A stretch of DNA of 64,000 nucleotides from Gammaproteobacteria bacterium. GTDB lineage: Bacteria; Pseudomonadota; Gammaproteobacteria; Pseudomonadales; Azotimanducaceae. Both the position numbers and the translations under genes were made by a program. Under the pieces are notes generated by a model. It saw only the letters and a list, made by a program, of their open reading frames with translations. It did not search any database and was not told the DNA's origin. The DNA lies in the NCBI GenBank assembly GCA_026707735.1, contig JAPOWH010000007.1, positions 264,251-328,250 on the forward strand, given 5' to 3'. Positions 47,501-54,528 of this stretch are shown here, in pieces. How positions within the stretch are numbered: position 1 is the stretch's first letter; every line of letters starts with the position of its first letter.

Positions 47501-47663
47501 CGTTGCCATCTGGGGCCGCAGTAGGATCGTCGAACTCACAAGTCTGTGCTATTGCAGGTGCAGTAAGCAATCCAGCCACAGCAACAACGCTTGCCAGTCC
47601 AAAAAGTCGCAGAGAACCGAACAGTCCTTTGTTCGCTCTCCCAACCGAATGTAGTTTACTCAT
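41520..47663 (-). CDS. Giant Ig-like/cadherin autotransporter, short-stalk paralogue
   Basis: About 2047 residues. The ATG at 47663 has AAGGAGG 6 nt upstream and begins the same signal peptide as the neighbouring paralogue (MSKLHSVGRANKGLFGSLRL, cleavage at PAIAQ); the first 60 codons of the two genes are nearly identical in protein. The head, FN3-like domain, Cys insert (CWSKQGACRPCNG) and cadherin-like modules (FSVPENSRAGTGVGSALAV) align with the other two in order. The NAAPMV repeat block is absent, so the stalk is shorter. The barrel (GSWSLWSSTDTRNFAGEGYS) ends NATIKF. It lies 635 bp upstream of its paralogue in the same direction, but each has its own promoter and terminator, so the two are a tandem duplication, not an operon. 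Adhesion is the likely but unproven role. Confidence 0.92.
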   Translation of the reverse strand: MSKLHSVGRANKGLFGSLRLFGLASVVAVAGLLTAPAIAQTCEFDDPTAAPDGNGGWKEDSGSFGIEYLLGGTNDTTALPTVSDANAAACPGEGTLSYKLYMADGETALTAADVAGTMTFVLLTLADGDPEADPPAPSTISIPENTGDAGTVTAGATVSYNAATSDADFHRMAPGNYVLRAEKAFSGGEGADFAFSVTVRPVPHAAPTDVFATSESYNSIYVEWTGDSNNSNATVGSEADDTTATSYMVTASWTPEGAMEASMRSVTVMDTAMGTLTDGTSPTSPRQSATVTGLPANTSFTISVMGVSGAGYAGNEGTAASPAAGAVKTADLMYTSMKPYTLSVDETVDLDISDFINPDIDTDPEDVTDDTSGATDNENDNMERAEGTSFMITATAGNTAVRVEHITDDDMDHTDDILRLHGLSEGTYTVVLTATAMFGGMAGDVIMASIPVKVVENHEPMFRISEATVDWDIDNVGDTFVINVMTDFVDKAIFDMDQTACVDEDATNNINCDHDLTFTLSGGGGYLHITEENEKTGKITASSIGDPTFAAVEDGRQFELTVTATDQSGAKDTMKIFVDVIEGNDTPQKKSARAGGTDVYLQPLASSNGGGSRSTNVASKFTDREGDDLCYEITGSSLTAEEDDTIVLAEASLAGASTCMNGHLTISMNLPSTDPEDDNFDLLGRYGTDRVSVTVAAFQRGATPKVLTDGVTVYVDLVYGPNTGPNIRTVAQMGDTFVTSGVPKINEGDDINITFTADDAQPSGDRICWSKQGACRPCNGDEFAGSDRRNFLFGFVTAEARASNNAATATVSHEYQVRIPGYVGFGQFRRNNTDFESRGGVYRINLCATDLAGETDRITFEVMIEDVEEAPTIGDIDPIYMLIGDYSQEVRIPARDGDGNSDIVEYGANCIGGCGPVSISEEDGVVTVTPSENEIGDADTVDKVEVEVEVSATDSTGNTAYASFMVHVKDSNTAPGFDDGLTGATFSVPENSRAGTGVGSALAVSDADMGDTVSAAVSGTDMFRASVVRTSDADAEETTYGVQISVAKSGLDFEGDISSYDFAVSVEDKYGGANSIDVRVDVTDVNERPMIVEDSGDIEEQRILVGITQCNIMASDHFMDPDHRDQQAGLFIEASSTRPGDASVSVQDNNSICITGENVGNGPARVRITATDRDDLSVSKTFRVTVEANMPPMVVGDGIPDMMADEGGRTDDISLNMYFDDGDAAYMETLHYEFEVDNPGVATGALIGYHTLRVYGDEKGTAMVTVTATDQNDQSVSDTFEVEVTRNDPPVAHPDFIDDVFTRLGIQEDPIDATGAFTDEGDTLTYSVSTDDPDVATTAIKYDDEGGPWIVVHSHSVGTTTCTMKATDSAGNYAKVEFTIEVGPRNDAPTVANAIDDVTMMVDERHDVELDDVFDDEGSLDIDVSNEDEMVADVVHRRSQNEIRIYANAVGTTTVTVTATDNIGQSVHDQFDVTVEAAPEAVGVIADQTLQIGGEDLDLNVSPYFTHRGGDVMSYTVSTDGSSAATITNVGSNLNMVAYTRGSTEVTVTATDSKGRSATQSFTTIVSDSELRTVAEAALAGQGRAFLNTISSVVGARLESSRSDTGINIAQYMPTGDATYQPGSEFSANKGMVGFTQAGSQPIASSGTSWNKSGGTGNAMNLNSVVSRNFSQTLNGKGGIGSWSLWSSTDTRNFAGEGYSGNTTSTFMGLDLLANKRWLVGVTGARNTGQSTYSWGTATQSMDTEMLTVMPYFNYEPNSKTTVWGVFGLGAGDVISTVVNASSQSSDLSMNLGMLGGKHKFGKIGNIELALRGDAAFANLATDSGDGAVDGLTANVQRIRAGVETSTSFDMGRAGTIKPFGELAFRSDTGDGVTGTGVEVGGGVRVQTNVITFEARGHRIANHSARDFSESGFTLKAELAPSTDGSGLRMSIAPTWGQSSVEGSNGIFANATHGQALPYDDVLGAQKGMTFDTSIGYGFRFGKDRYLVSPFVESRTLGANVTTSQIGVELKQLVKMPRTFDMKFTIGRLDTGFESSHQVGANATIKF

Positions 47664-47910
47664 GGATTTCCTCCTTGATTTGCCAAGTTGGCCGCCGGGT
47701 ACCGCCCAATCCAAGGCGCATTCCTGCGCAGCCTAGGCTAGGGCGTCTGCCTCTGGTAGGCGCTGCGAGCTTCGCTCGAATCATAGCGTTCTCCCGTTCC
47801 AACAGTCTCCCTTGCTAATACTTTTCATCCGCGATTGTTGCAAGTGCAAACAGTCTCGTTGAGAGACTATAGAACACGCGCTGATCCTCGCGACCTACAA
47901 AGCTGAGTGA

Positions 47911-47990
47911 ATTGTAAGCGAGCAGAAAAGGAAATGTCAACCCCTTTTGTCAATTATTTTTCAATTTGTTTCAATTCGTTTCAATCGCAG
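47911..47990 (-). promoter_or_regulatory. Sigma70 promoter with four iterated TTTCAAT-type repeats
   Basis: Minus-strand -35 TTGACA (47940-47935) and -10 TACAAT (47916-47911), both near-perfect consensus, are 18 bp apart. Upstream, plus-strand tcaat recurs at 47950, 47961, 47971 and 47981, giving ATTGAAACRA-like sites every 10-11 bp. The layout matches the promoter of the paralogue at 41164-41240 and suggests shared control by an OmpR/PhoB-type regulator (inference). The leader to the ATG at 47663 is about 240 nt. Confidence 0.8.
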
Positions 47991-49230
47991 AAACGATTGC
48001 GCTGCGCGTCAATTGCTTCACTCCAAGCGCGACGCATGGCGGACCTGCTTGCTTCCTAAGTAATTCTACACAAATGCCAGCCATCTCAAGTGCTGATGCA
48101 TATGGATGTTTGCTTTTGTCGATGCGCAGTCGCTGCACCTGCTTCATCTTGATGAATTTGTCACGATAATACGCAAGTTGTTGAACAAACGAAGCAGTCA
48201 GTTGCCAATGTGCATGTAGCTACGCAATTCTTGTGCGCGTAAGGGGCGCCAATCTCAATTCGCGCGACTTGATTGGCCAAACGTTGCTCCGGTCGGTGGG
48301 TCTCACATGGGTATGGGGAAACACGATTGACTCCATGTTGTTGAAGGCACAATTTTTTAATTGCACATACTGGAAATCTATCCCAAAGCGTCCGCGCATA
48401 GTGTTATTGTTTGAGCACGCACAAAGCCGAGCTGAATATATATGCAAACGCCGAGGTAGATGCAATCCGCCCAAGTAGCGTGCCAATTGCAGCAGGACTG
48501 CATTAGAAGTAGACGTTGAATCTCGAACTACATGGCGATTACATAGAACTAGCGTGTCCCACGTTTAGGTTGATGTGTTGCATCATTGTTTCGATTCCTG
48601 CAACGGACTCGAACTATTAACTTCGTCGGCGCTTGTAGCCAAACCTGGTCTACAGTTCCATAAGATGAAAAATTAGCAGGACGCAGGAGCTTGTTCTTCT
48701 CAGAATCTGAAGCGAACTCCATTCCGAAACAATGCGACACAATTGGAAACGGTCTGCTCGATGCCCGTAGCAAGGCAAGGGTTCACTTTTGCACAGTTTC
48801 TTTGAGCATGCGGATTCAGCACTCAATTCTTGCATGAGACCTTCCAGACCGAATTCGACCCAAACTCTCTACTATTTATATAGCTATTGCTTTTCCGCAA
48901 CCGGAATCAAATGGCAAACGCCACGTTGAGCGCAAAAATCAGCGAGAAATGGTAAATTCAACATGCCGCCTTCAATGATCGATGTGCAGTTCGAGAGAGC
49001 CGTAGAATTGGCTTGAGCGTCGATCCCAGTGGTAAACGACCATGACCCAGCCCTCAGCTTCAGTTCATTGCATTTATGTGCTGGCATCGGTCGGTGGGCG
49101 CGAAAGAGTCAATTGGCCGACGAATGGTGGTGCCGCGATTGCCGGTTCAAAGCTTGCCAGAGACTTTTGCCCGGCATCCCTGCCCCGAACTCGGGAGATA
49201 CTCTAGCTGTATCCTTTCGAATTCGCTAGA
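47991..49230. other. Long intergenic stretch without supported genes
   Basis: About 1.2 kb between the divergent third autotransporter and the trypsin-fold protease. Only short frames occur. The best is a minus-strand frame of 58 codons (48147-47971), whose end overlaps the promoter repeats and which lacks a ribosome binding site. No RNA gene or mobile element was recognised. Confidence 0.4.
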
Positions 49231-49246
49231 CTGATTCCTGAATCAG
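49231..49246. promoter_or_regulatory. Near-perfect palindrome just upstream of the trypsin-fold protease
   Basis: CTGATTC and GAATCAG form a 7-bp inverted repeat around a 2-bp centre (ct), ending 13 bp before the GTG start at 49260. It could be an operator for a dimeric regulator or an mRNA hairpin at the ribosome binding site; no U-tract follows, so it is not a terminator. Confidence 0.4.
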
Positions 49247-49259
49247 CATCAAGCCATTC

Positions 49260-51362
49260 GTGAAGCAACTTCCTTCAGCCACCTTCCCTCTTCTGTCGCT
49301 TGCGTTCTCGGCATTCAGTGCGAGCGTAGTTGCACAAGAAATCAGCGTAGAAGGAGCATTCCAGCCTGCTCCAACCGAAACAGAGTCAGAAGTCAGCCTG
49401 ATCTATCCTCGACCTCGCTTGCTCGAACTATCAATGACGATGCCCCGCCTGTCTCCTGCGGAAAATCGCCGCATCGCAGATCGTCGGATTGGAGGAAAGC
49501 TTCGCATCGGCATCCACCGAGCCATTCCCAACCACATGTCCGGCAACCTAGCTAATAGATTGAGCTGGCGCAGTTATTCCAACGGCATAGTCTCCTACAT
49601 GCGGGTCGCCTCTCCCGGAGCCAGCTCCATCCGTTTTTCGGCGAAGCTCGAATTGCCAGCAAATTCCCAAATCGTCTTCTATCAGATCGAGGACGATGGC
49701 ACGGCAAAGGTGATCCATAGCGTTTCCACAAACACCAAACCTCGCGTTGAGGATCTCCATTGGTCTCCCGATGCCTTTGGCGACACGATCGGCGTCGAAA
49801 TCCGATTGAAGAGACGTGAGGATATTGCGAATCTGCACCTTGAACTGTTGAATGTGGCCCATAGGTACGCTCCCTTTGGGCTGGACGACAACCTAGCTCC
49901 AGCCCTTACGTGCTCGAATCACCTGGACGCGCAGTGCGGCCTCGATGACGGTTCCATAGACGAAGTCACTTCGAAATCTACGTTGCTGCTCGCATTTGAA
50001 GAATCAGGAGGCTCGTATGTGTGCACCGGAGTCCTGATGAACGTGGAAGATGGCGAGGATGTCTTCATACCCTACGTGTTGACTGCGGGACACTGCATTT
50101 CCACGGACGACTCTGCGTCGTCCGTCGTGGGGTATTGGTCTTACCAAAGCTCCACCTGCGGTGGAAGCGCCACAAGCTCCGACCTTACAGCGATTTTGGG
50201 CGGTGCTGAACTGCTAGCCACGACCGTGTCACCTGACATGACCCTCCTGCAGTTGAGGGCTCGAGCCCCCACGGGATCTTTTCTTTCGGGTTGGACCACA
50301 ATCGAAGTCGGATCGGGACTGACAGCGTTTTCTGCTCATCACGCTGACGGAGGACACCAGAAGTACTACTCGGGAACTACGGAAAACGACGTGACGCTTG
50401 AAGCGTGTGACGATGAAGACGATTGTTTCACCATATTCAATGCAGTCCCGATTTCCATCGAGGTGGGAGCGTCGGAAGGTGGCACCAGTGGGTCGGGGGT
50501 CCGACTCTACCTTGCGGGTTCAACTGAGAGCGTGTTGGTGGGAACCCATGCCGCATCGAATGAGGAGTGTGAAGATAATGTGGGCTACTTCAGCCAGTTT
50601 CGCTACTTCTATCCGCACATCGAAACCTGGTTCGATCCCGATGGTCCAGTCACACCACCCATACCGCTCGACGACCATGGCGATACGAAAGATGAGGCAA
50701 CGGCCGTGGATTCTGGATCCTCCACGCAAGGAACTATCGGCTCTTCGGACGATGTGGACTACTTCATGATCCAGGTGCCTGAGGAAGGTCTGATCGCTGC
50801 CTACACAACAGGGAGTCTAGACACTGTCGGACGGCTGCACAATGAAGATGGTTCTATTGACGTGTCGGACGACGATGCAGGCACGGGATCAAACTTCTCC
50901 TTGGACGTTGTTGTTCCTGCTGGAACCTACTATATAGAAGTAGAAGGATTTGACGGCGCAACGGGAGACTACGTACTCCATGTCGTCTTTGAAGCCCTAG
51001 ACGATCATGGGGATAGCGCAGGCACAGCCACCTACGTCTCGTCAAGCTCTCGTTCCTGGACTTACTCCACGCCTGGCGCGATCGAGGTATCTAACGATGT
51101 CGACGTGTTTGAGCTGGAGCTCTTTCTTGACTCTGTTGTCACCGTCTTTACCGAGGGGGACACAGACACAAGTGGAAGTGTCCAGGACTTCTCCGGGTTC
51201 GAGTACATGAGCAGTGACGACGAGAGCGAGAACAACTCCAACTTCCGCATGTCGGGCAGTCTGCTCAAAGGCAGGTACTACATCCATGTAGAAGGGAATA
51301 TAGACGAATCCAGTGAAGAGGATTCAGTGTATGAACTCAAGATCGAAGTTGAACCTAACTGA
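49260..51362 (+). CDS. Secreted trypsin-fold serine protease with two PPC domains
   Basis: Extracellular serine endopeptidase, 700 residues, resembling the lysyl-endopeptidase-like branch of family S1. The GTG at 49260 opens a signal peptide (MKQLPSATFPLLSLAFSAFS, cleavage near VVAQ). About 200 residues of propeptide follow. The catalytic domain has all three residues: His278 in LTAGHC, Asp326 in SPDMTLLQL and Ser410 in GGTSGSG. Several Cys pairs (CSNHLDAQC, CTG, CGG) suggest disulfides. Two pre-peptidase C-terminal-like domains end the protein, each starting DDHGD (about residues 470 and 580) and each with a YY(I)xVEG motif. Such domains are often removed on secretion. A palindrome lies 13 bp upstream of the start. 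Confidence 0.9.
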   Translation: MKQLPSATFPLLSLAFSAFSASVVAQEISVEGAFQPAPTETESEVSLIYPRPRLLELSMTMPRLSPAENRRIADRRIGGKLRIGIHRAIPNHMSGNLANRLSWRSYSNGIVSYMRVASPGASSIRFSAKLELPANSQIVFYQIEDDGTAKVIHSVSTNTKPRVEDLHWSPDAFGDTIGVEIRLKRREDIANLHLELLNVAHRYAPFGLDDNLAPALTCSNHLDAQCGLDDGSIDEVTSKSTLLLAFEESGGSYVCTGVLMNVEDGEDVFIPYVLTAGHCISTDDSASSVVGYWSYQSSTCGGSATSSDLTAILGGAELLATTVSPDMTLLQLRARAPTGSFLSGWTTIEVGSGLTAFSAHHADGGHQKYYSGTTENDVTLEACDDEDDCFTIFNAVPISIEVGASEGGTSGSGVRLYLAGSTESVLVGTHAASNEECEDNVGYFSQFRYFYPHIETWFDPDGPVTPPIPLDDHGDTKDEATAVDSGSSTQGTIGSSDDVDYFMIQVPEEGLIAAYTTGSLDTVGRLHNEDGSIDVSDDDAGTGSNFSLDVVVPAGTYYIEVEGFDGATGDYVLHVVFEALDDHGDSAGTATYVSSSSRSWTYSTPGAIEVSNDVDVFELELFLDSVVTVFTEGDTDTSGSVQDFSGFEYMSSDDESENNSNFRMSGSLLKGRYYIHVEGNIDESSEEDSVYELKIEVEPN

Positions 51363-51991
51363 CGCAGCATGGTCTTCAATTGCTCGACCGTGAAAACTCT
51401 AGTCAAGACTTGCTGACACCAAGCAAGTTCACGTGGACTCGCAAACTGTAATGGGGCAACTACAAGAAGTGTTGTTTAGTAGACCAATATGCAACTTCTC
51501 TTCTGCGAGTTGTGAAACACACTTTGGACGCGAACCCCGTGCCTTGCAGGAAATTGAGGAAATCCACGAGATTGCTCTGCGAAAATAGGAATGTAAATGA
51601 CGAACACAGTTATAGGGATAGGGATGAGCGGGCGGCAACAAAGGAATCAGCGAGCGATGTGCGCCGCCGCAACGAGTTGAAGCAGAAGCCCAAGTACTGG
51701 AGCCGATCTATACATAGATCCGAACATGATGAGATTGGAGGCAATTCTCCTCCCATTCATTCCCAAAAAGCATGCAGCGCAACCAAAGTCCACTACGGCT
51801 CAATTCCTTGTCAAGCACGACGCTGATGTTCAGTTTGAAACTCAGCGACTTTGATCCATTACGAACGGTAGCTAGTATTAACGCCTACATTCACTTATCG
51901 AAGCTAGAGCTGGTTCAGACTGGATTGCGAAGGCGATGCAAGCTGTGACCGACGACAATTGTCGATTGGCCTGTACGAGGACTTGAACGGA
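51363..51991. other. Boundary stretch between the surface-protein region and the accessory region
   Basis: About 630 bp without a supported gene. Gene density, gene size and integrity change sharply here: everything to the right is short, mixed in orientation and often broken. Confidence 0.4.
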
Positions 51992-52973
51992 ATGAGAAAA
52001 CGCGACATGTCACCAGTTACCGACAAGAAGATTTTCGACGACATTCTCCAGCAAATGTCCGACGGAGTGGCGCCCTGGCGTCAGCCGTGGTCCGACACCA
52101 CCCTATCGGTCGTAATAGGAGCCATGAAGTATCCAGCGCGCCTGTGGCCCAGCAATGTTCGTGCGCCTCGAGTGCGATTCGGAATGTTCATCGGGTTTCT
52201 GCTGCTCTCGCAGGCATCCCTAATGAACTACAGGACGAATCTGTGGATTCCACAGACAGTTTTACGAGAACTCGACGCAGAGCTAGCAAAACCTGATGAG
52301 CAACCCGTCGCAATCCGCGACTTCGATGACGAAGGCAACGAAACTCAGAAGCGGCTGGTGTACAACATTGATCAGGTGCGCGACTGCGAGAGAACACTCG
52401 GGCTCACGTTCACGTTTGCGCGACCGATTTCCCTGACAGCACGCTAACAGCACGCTACAAGAAATCACAGGATCTTCTGAATAGGCTAAAGAGGGACAGG
52501 AACTTGGAAATCGAGTACTGCAGCTACGCGGCATACTCGCCTAGCGGTGACGTAGTCATGATGCCTACACTGGAGCACTATAGTGTTACTGCGGAACAGA
52601 TTGATCGGAATGCAACAACCGACGGGGTAGCGCAATACTGGGCAACGCTCTGGCATGAGGTCGTGCACTGGACAGTTCACGAGTCACGACTCGACCGGGA
52701 GAGACATCTAGAGTGGGGCGATGCCATCTACGCGTTTGAGGAATTGGTGGCTGAGCTGGGCTCTGCATATCTCTGCGGCTATTTGGAATCGAAGGGAAAC
52801 TTCAGCACGCTGAGTACCTTGATCAATGGTATAGACAACTTAGTAGGAAATGGCACGCAGATGGTGATCCCTTGTCCTCCTTAAGGACTGCTTCAACGCT
52901 AGCCTCCAAAGCCAACGAATTCGTTCTGAAGGGCACAACGCAAGAATCTAGGTCAAGATTGAGAAATTTCTAG
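51992..52973 (+). pseudogene. ArdC-like antirestriction protein, broken by two frameshifts
   Basis: ArdC-type proteins combine an N-terminal ssDNA-binding domain with a C-terminal zincin-like metallopeptidase domain and protect incoming plasmid DNA from restriction. Here the N-terminal part is seen in IFDDILQQMSDGVAPWRQPW and LVYNIDQVRDCERTLGL, the peptidase in LWHEVVHWTVHESRLDR with EELVAELGSAYLCGYL, and the family's C-terminal helices in QHAEYLDQWYRQL and LASKANEFVLKG. These three parts lie in three frames. The first break is a perfect 11-bp tandem duplication at 52436-52457; removing one copy joins the frames through SLTARYKKSQDLL. The second is the loss of one base at about 52798-52803, after which the frame runs to a TAG at 52971. 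The ATG at 51992 has GAGGA 10 nt upstream. The gene is certainly non-functional as read. Confidence 0.85.
52436..52457 (+). repeat. 11-bp tandem duplication inactivating the ArdC-like gene
   Basis: acagcacgcta occurs at 52436-52446 and again at 52447-52457 with no spacer. The second copy brings a TAA into frame (52445-52447) and shifts the frame by two. Confidence 0.95.
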
Positions 52974-53240
52974 CAATTCTTGAGCCTTGCTGTCCTAAAC
53001 AAGTTCAGTTAGAGGAATGGTGGATCGGCAACCGGACATGTTGATGGTTCGGCTAGGGTCTCGGGCAGCACCCGCGAAGGGACTATCGGAAGAAATAAGA
53101 GCGGCATGGCAGGTTTTTGGATAGCGATAGCGACAACAATTGACACTGGTCTGCCAAACTAAGATCCTGCGGCCGTTTGGAGGACATTCCAGATGACTAC
53201 AATTCTCTGCTCCATTTCAAAAGTAGTACAAAGAGAGCAA

Positions 53241-53618
53241 ATGAGCTATCACTTTGAGATTGATCACCTTCGCGAGATACTCGAAGATTGTCCCGAGTTT
53301 AGACCAAACCACCATCTAGGTCGTCCTTTCATGTCCTCATATCAAATTGCGATTCGTTTCGCTGAGCGGTATCCCCAACATCCTGCGGTCATAGGTTTAG
53401 AGGTTGGTGGTATTGGCGTTGGCGAGCACGACTCCCTGACAAAGCAGATAGGCAGGTTCCTGTCTCAGGAGCTTGCGCACAATCCGCCAGAAGGTATCGA
53501 AGGAGGATTTATTTCTCATGAGTGTCGCGCGAAAATATGGTTCCTGCATGGAGATCGGGAAATCGAAGCATCTACGAGTCCAAACCCCGCTCATTCGATA
53601 TTTCGTTCGAAGAAATAG
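53241..53618 (+). CDS. Small conserved protein of unknown function (HHLGRPF family)
   Basis: About 125 residues from the ATG at 53241, which has AGAGAG just upstream; a start at 53193 is possible. It has the motifs of an uncharacterised bacterial family: HHLGRPFMSSYQIAIRFA near the N-terminus, then VGGIGVGEHDSLTKQIGRFL and IEGGFISHE. I recall this family from accessory regions, but no biochemical role is known to me. The last residues (SIFRSKK) look like the family's natural end, so it may be intact. Its 3' end overlaps the first codons of the IS1595 remnant in another frame, so an insertion close to or into its tail happened here. Confidence 0.65.
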   Translation: MSYHFEIDHLREILEDCPEFRPNHHLGRPFMSSYQIAIRFAERYPQHPAVIGLEVGGIGVGEHDSLTKQIGRFLSQELAHNPPEGIEGGFISHECRAKIWFLHGDREIEASTSPNPAHSIFRSKK

Positions 53619-54057
53619 TCGCCGCTAGGGGCTGGCGAGAAGGATTTCATTGTCCTCGATGCGGACACGACTGGGCCTACTACCTCACGGCGCATGGAGA
53701 GATTTGATTTTCTTGGACATGGACCGTCAGTTCGAGTGTTGCTTCACACGCCATGAAGGCGGTGGACCGCTTCGACGGCTGGACGCGTACGTTATCCTGT
53801 CCCTCAAAGAAGGGGTCGAGTCTCAACCCGTTCCCGCGTCGAAGGTGCATACCGCCATCACGAATCTCAAGCGATTCCTGATCGGCACGTTCCATGGAGT
53901 CTCCTCTCCGAAGCTTCAGAAGTACCTAGACGAGTTCGAATACCGCTACAACCGCCGTTGGTGGGAACTTCAGCTGCCGCATCGTCTCCAGTCCATATGG
54001 GCGAATCACTTGCCTGCTCCTGGCAAACTCCTGGATAGTGAATCTTCACTATCATAG
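53599..54057 (+). pseudogene. IS1595-family transposase remnant (internal deletion)
   Basis: The N-terminal zinc-ribbon start of an IS1595-type transposase (FEEIVAARGWREGFHCPRCG) is read in one frame to about 53707. The C-terminal end of the same kind of protein follows in another frame: TAITNLKRFLIGTFHGVS and YLDEFEYRYNRRWWELQLP, matching the family's LGN-x-K-x-x-x-x-GTYHGVS and EFxYRFNRR signature. The catalytic DDE centre that should lie between them is gone (the family is normally about 300 residues). The remnant cannot transpose. Confidence 0.75.
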
Positions 54058-54131
54058 ATGCAACAGCGAGTTCCACTAACACATCGCTTAAAATAATCTG
54101 AACCAAATTCAATCAAATGAGGAATCTCAAA

Positions 54132-54353
54132 ATGGCTTGTAGAGTGGGCATGTCCACCACGCCCTATACACGTATGCAGTATTGGAAGGAAGAGGAAGGA
54201 TATACAGACGGCGAGATATTACATTCAAATCTCACGTACGACGAAGCAACGAAGCTCGAGCGAGAAGAAGCGCAAAGTCGAGGCTGCAAATACGGAGAAG
54301 GCGGAGAAAGAAAAGAGGGAAATGTGTGGTCTGTATATCACGTTTGGAAATAG
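54132..54353 (+). CDS. Small conserved protein of unknown function
   Basis: 73 residues. The ATG at 54132 is preferred to the one at 54117 because GAGGA (54119-54123) lies 8 nt before it. The sequence (ACRVGMSTTPYTRMQYWKEE, YDEATKLEREEAQSRGCKYG, VWSVYHVWK) resembles small conserved proteins with an RVGMTT-start and a GCxxGxGG-VWSVYxV end, which show a faint likeness to GIY-YIG-type folds. No function is assigned. It stands between the IS1595 remnant and an unknown gene, both on the same strand. Confidence 0.6.
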   Translation: MACRVGMSTTPYTRMQYWKEEEGYTDGEILHSNLTYDEATKLEREEAQSRGCKYGEGGERKEGNVWSVYHVWK

Positions 54354-54498
54354 AGCAACACCATGTGTGCCAAGCTTTTTCGTACTAAAGCGATTCTTGA
54401 AAGCAGCGTCGAGCTTGGGAAGCTGTGCAAAGGAGGAAATCGGGACAGCTTTGAAAATGCTACACGTTTCCGTAAGAAATTTCTTGTTTTGACCTAAT

Positions 54499-54527
54499 TT
54501 TTGTTACTTATTCTCCCATTTTGTTAC
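54499..54527 (+). repeat. Two TTTTGTTAC direct repeats 20 bp apart
   Basis: ttttgttac occurs at 54499-54507 and 54519-54527, exactly two helical turns apart, ending 1 bp before the first possible start of the next gene. It could be an operator; if so, the real start of that gene is farther in. Confidence 0.4.
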
Positions 54528-54528
54528 A

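Noticed and set aside
47971..48147. Minus-strand frame of 58 codons upstream of the third autotransporter (MKQVQRLRIDKSKHPYASAL...)
   Set aside because: Composition is protein-like, but it has no ribosome binding site, no family likeness, and its end lies inside the promoter repeats of the neighbouring gene.
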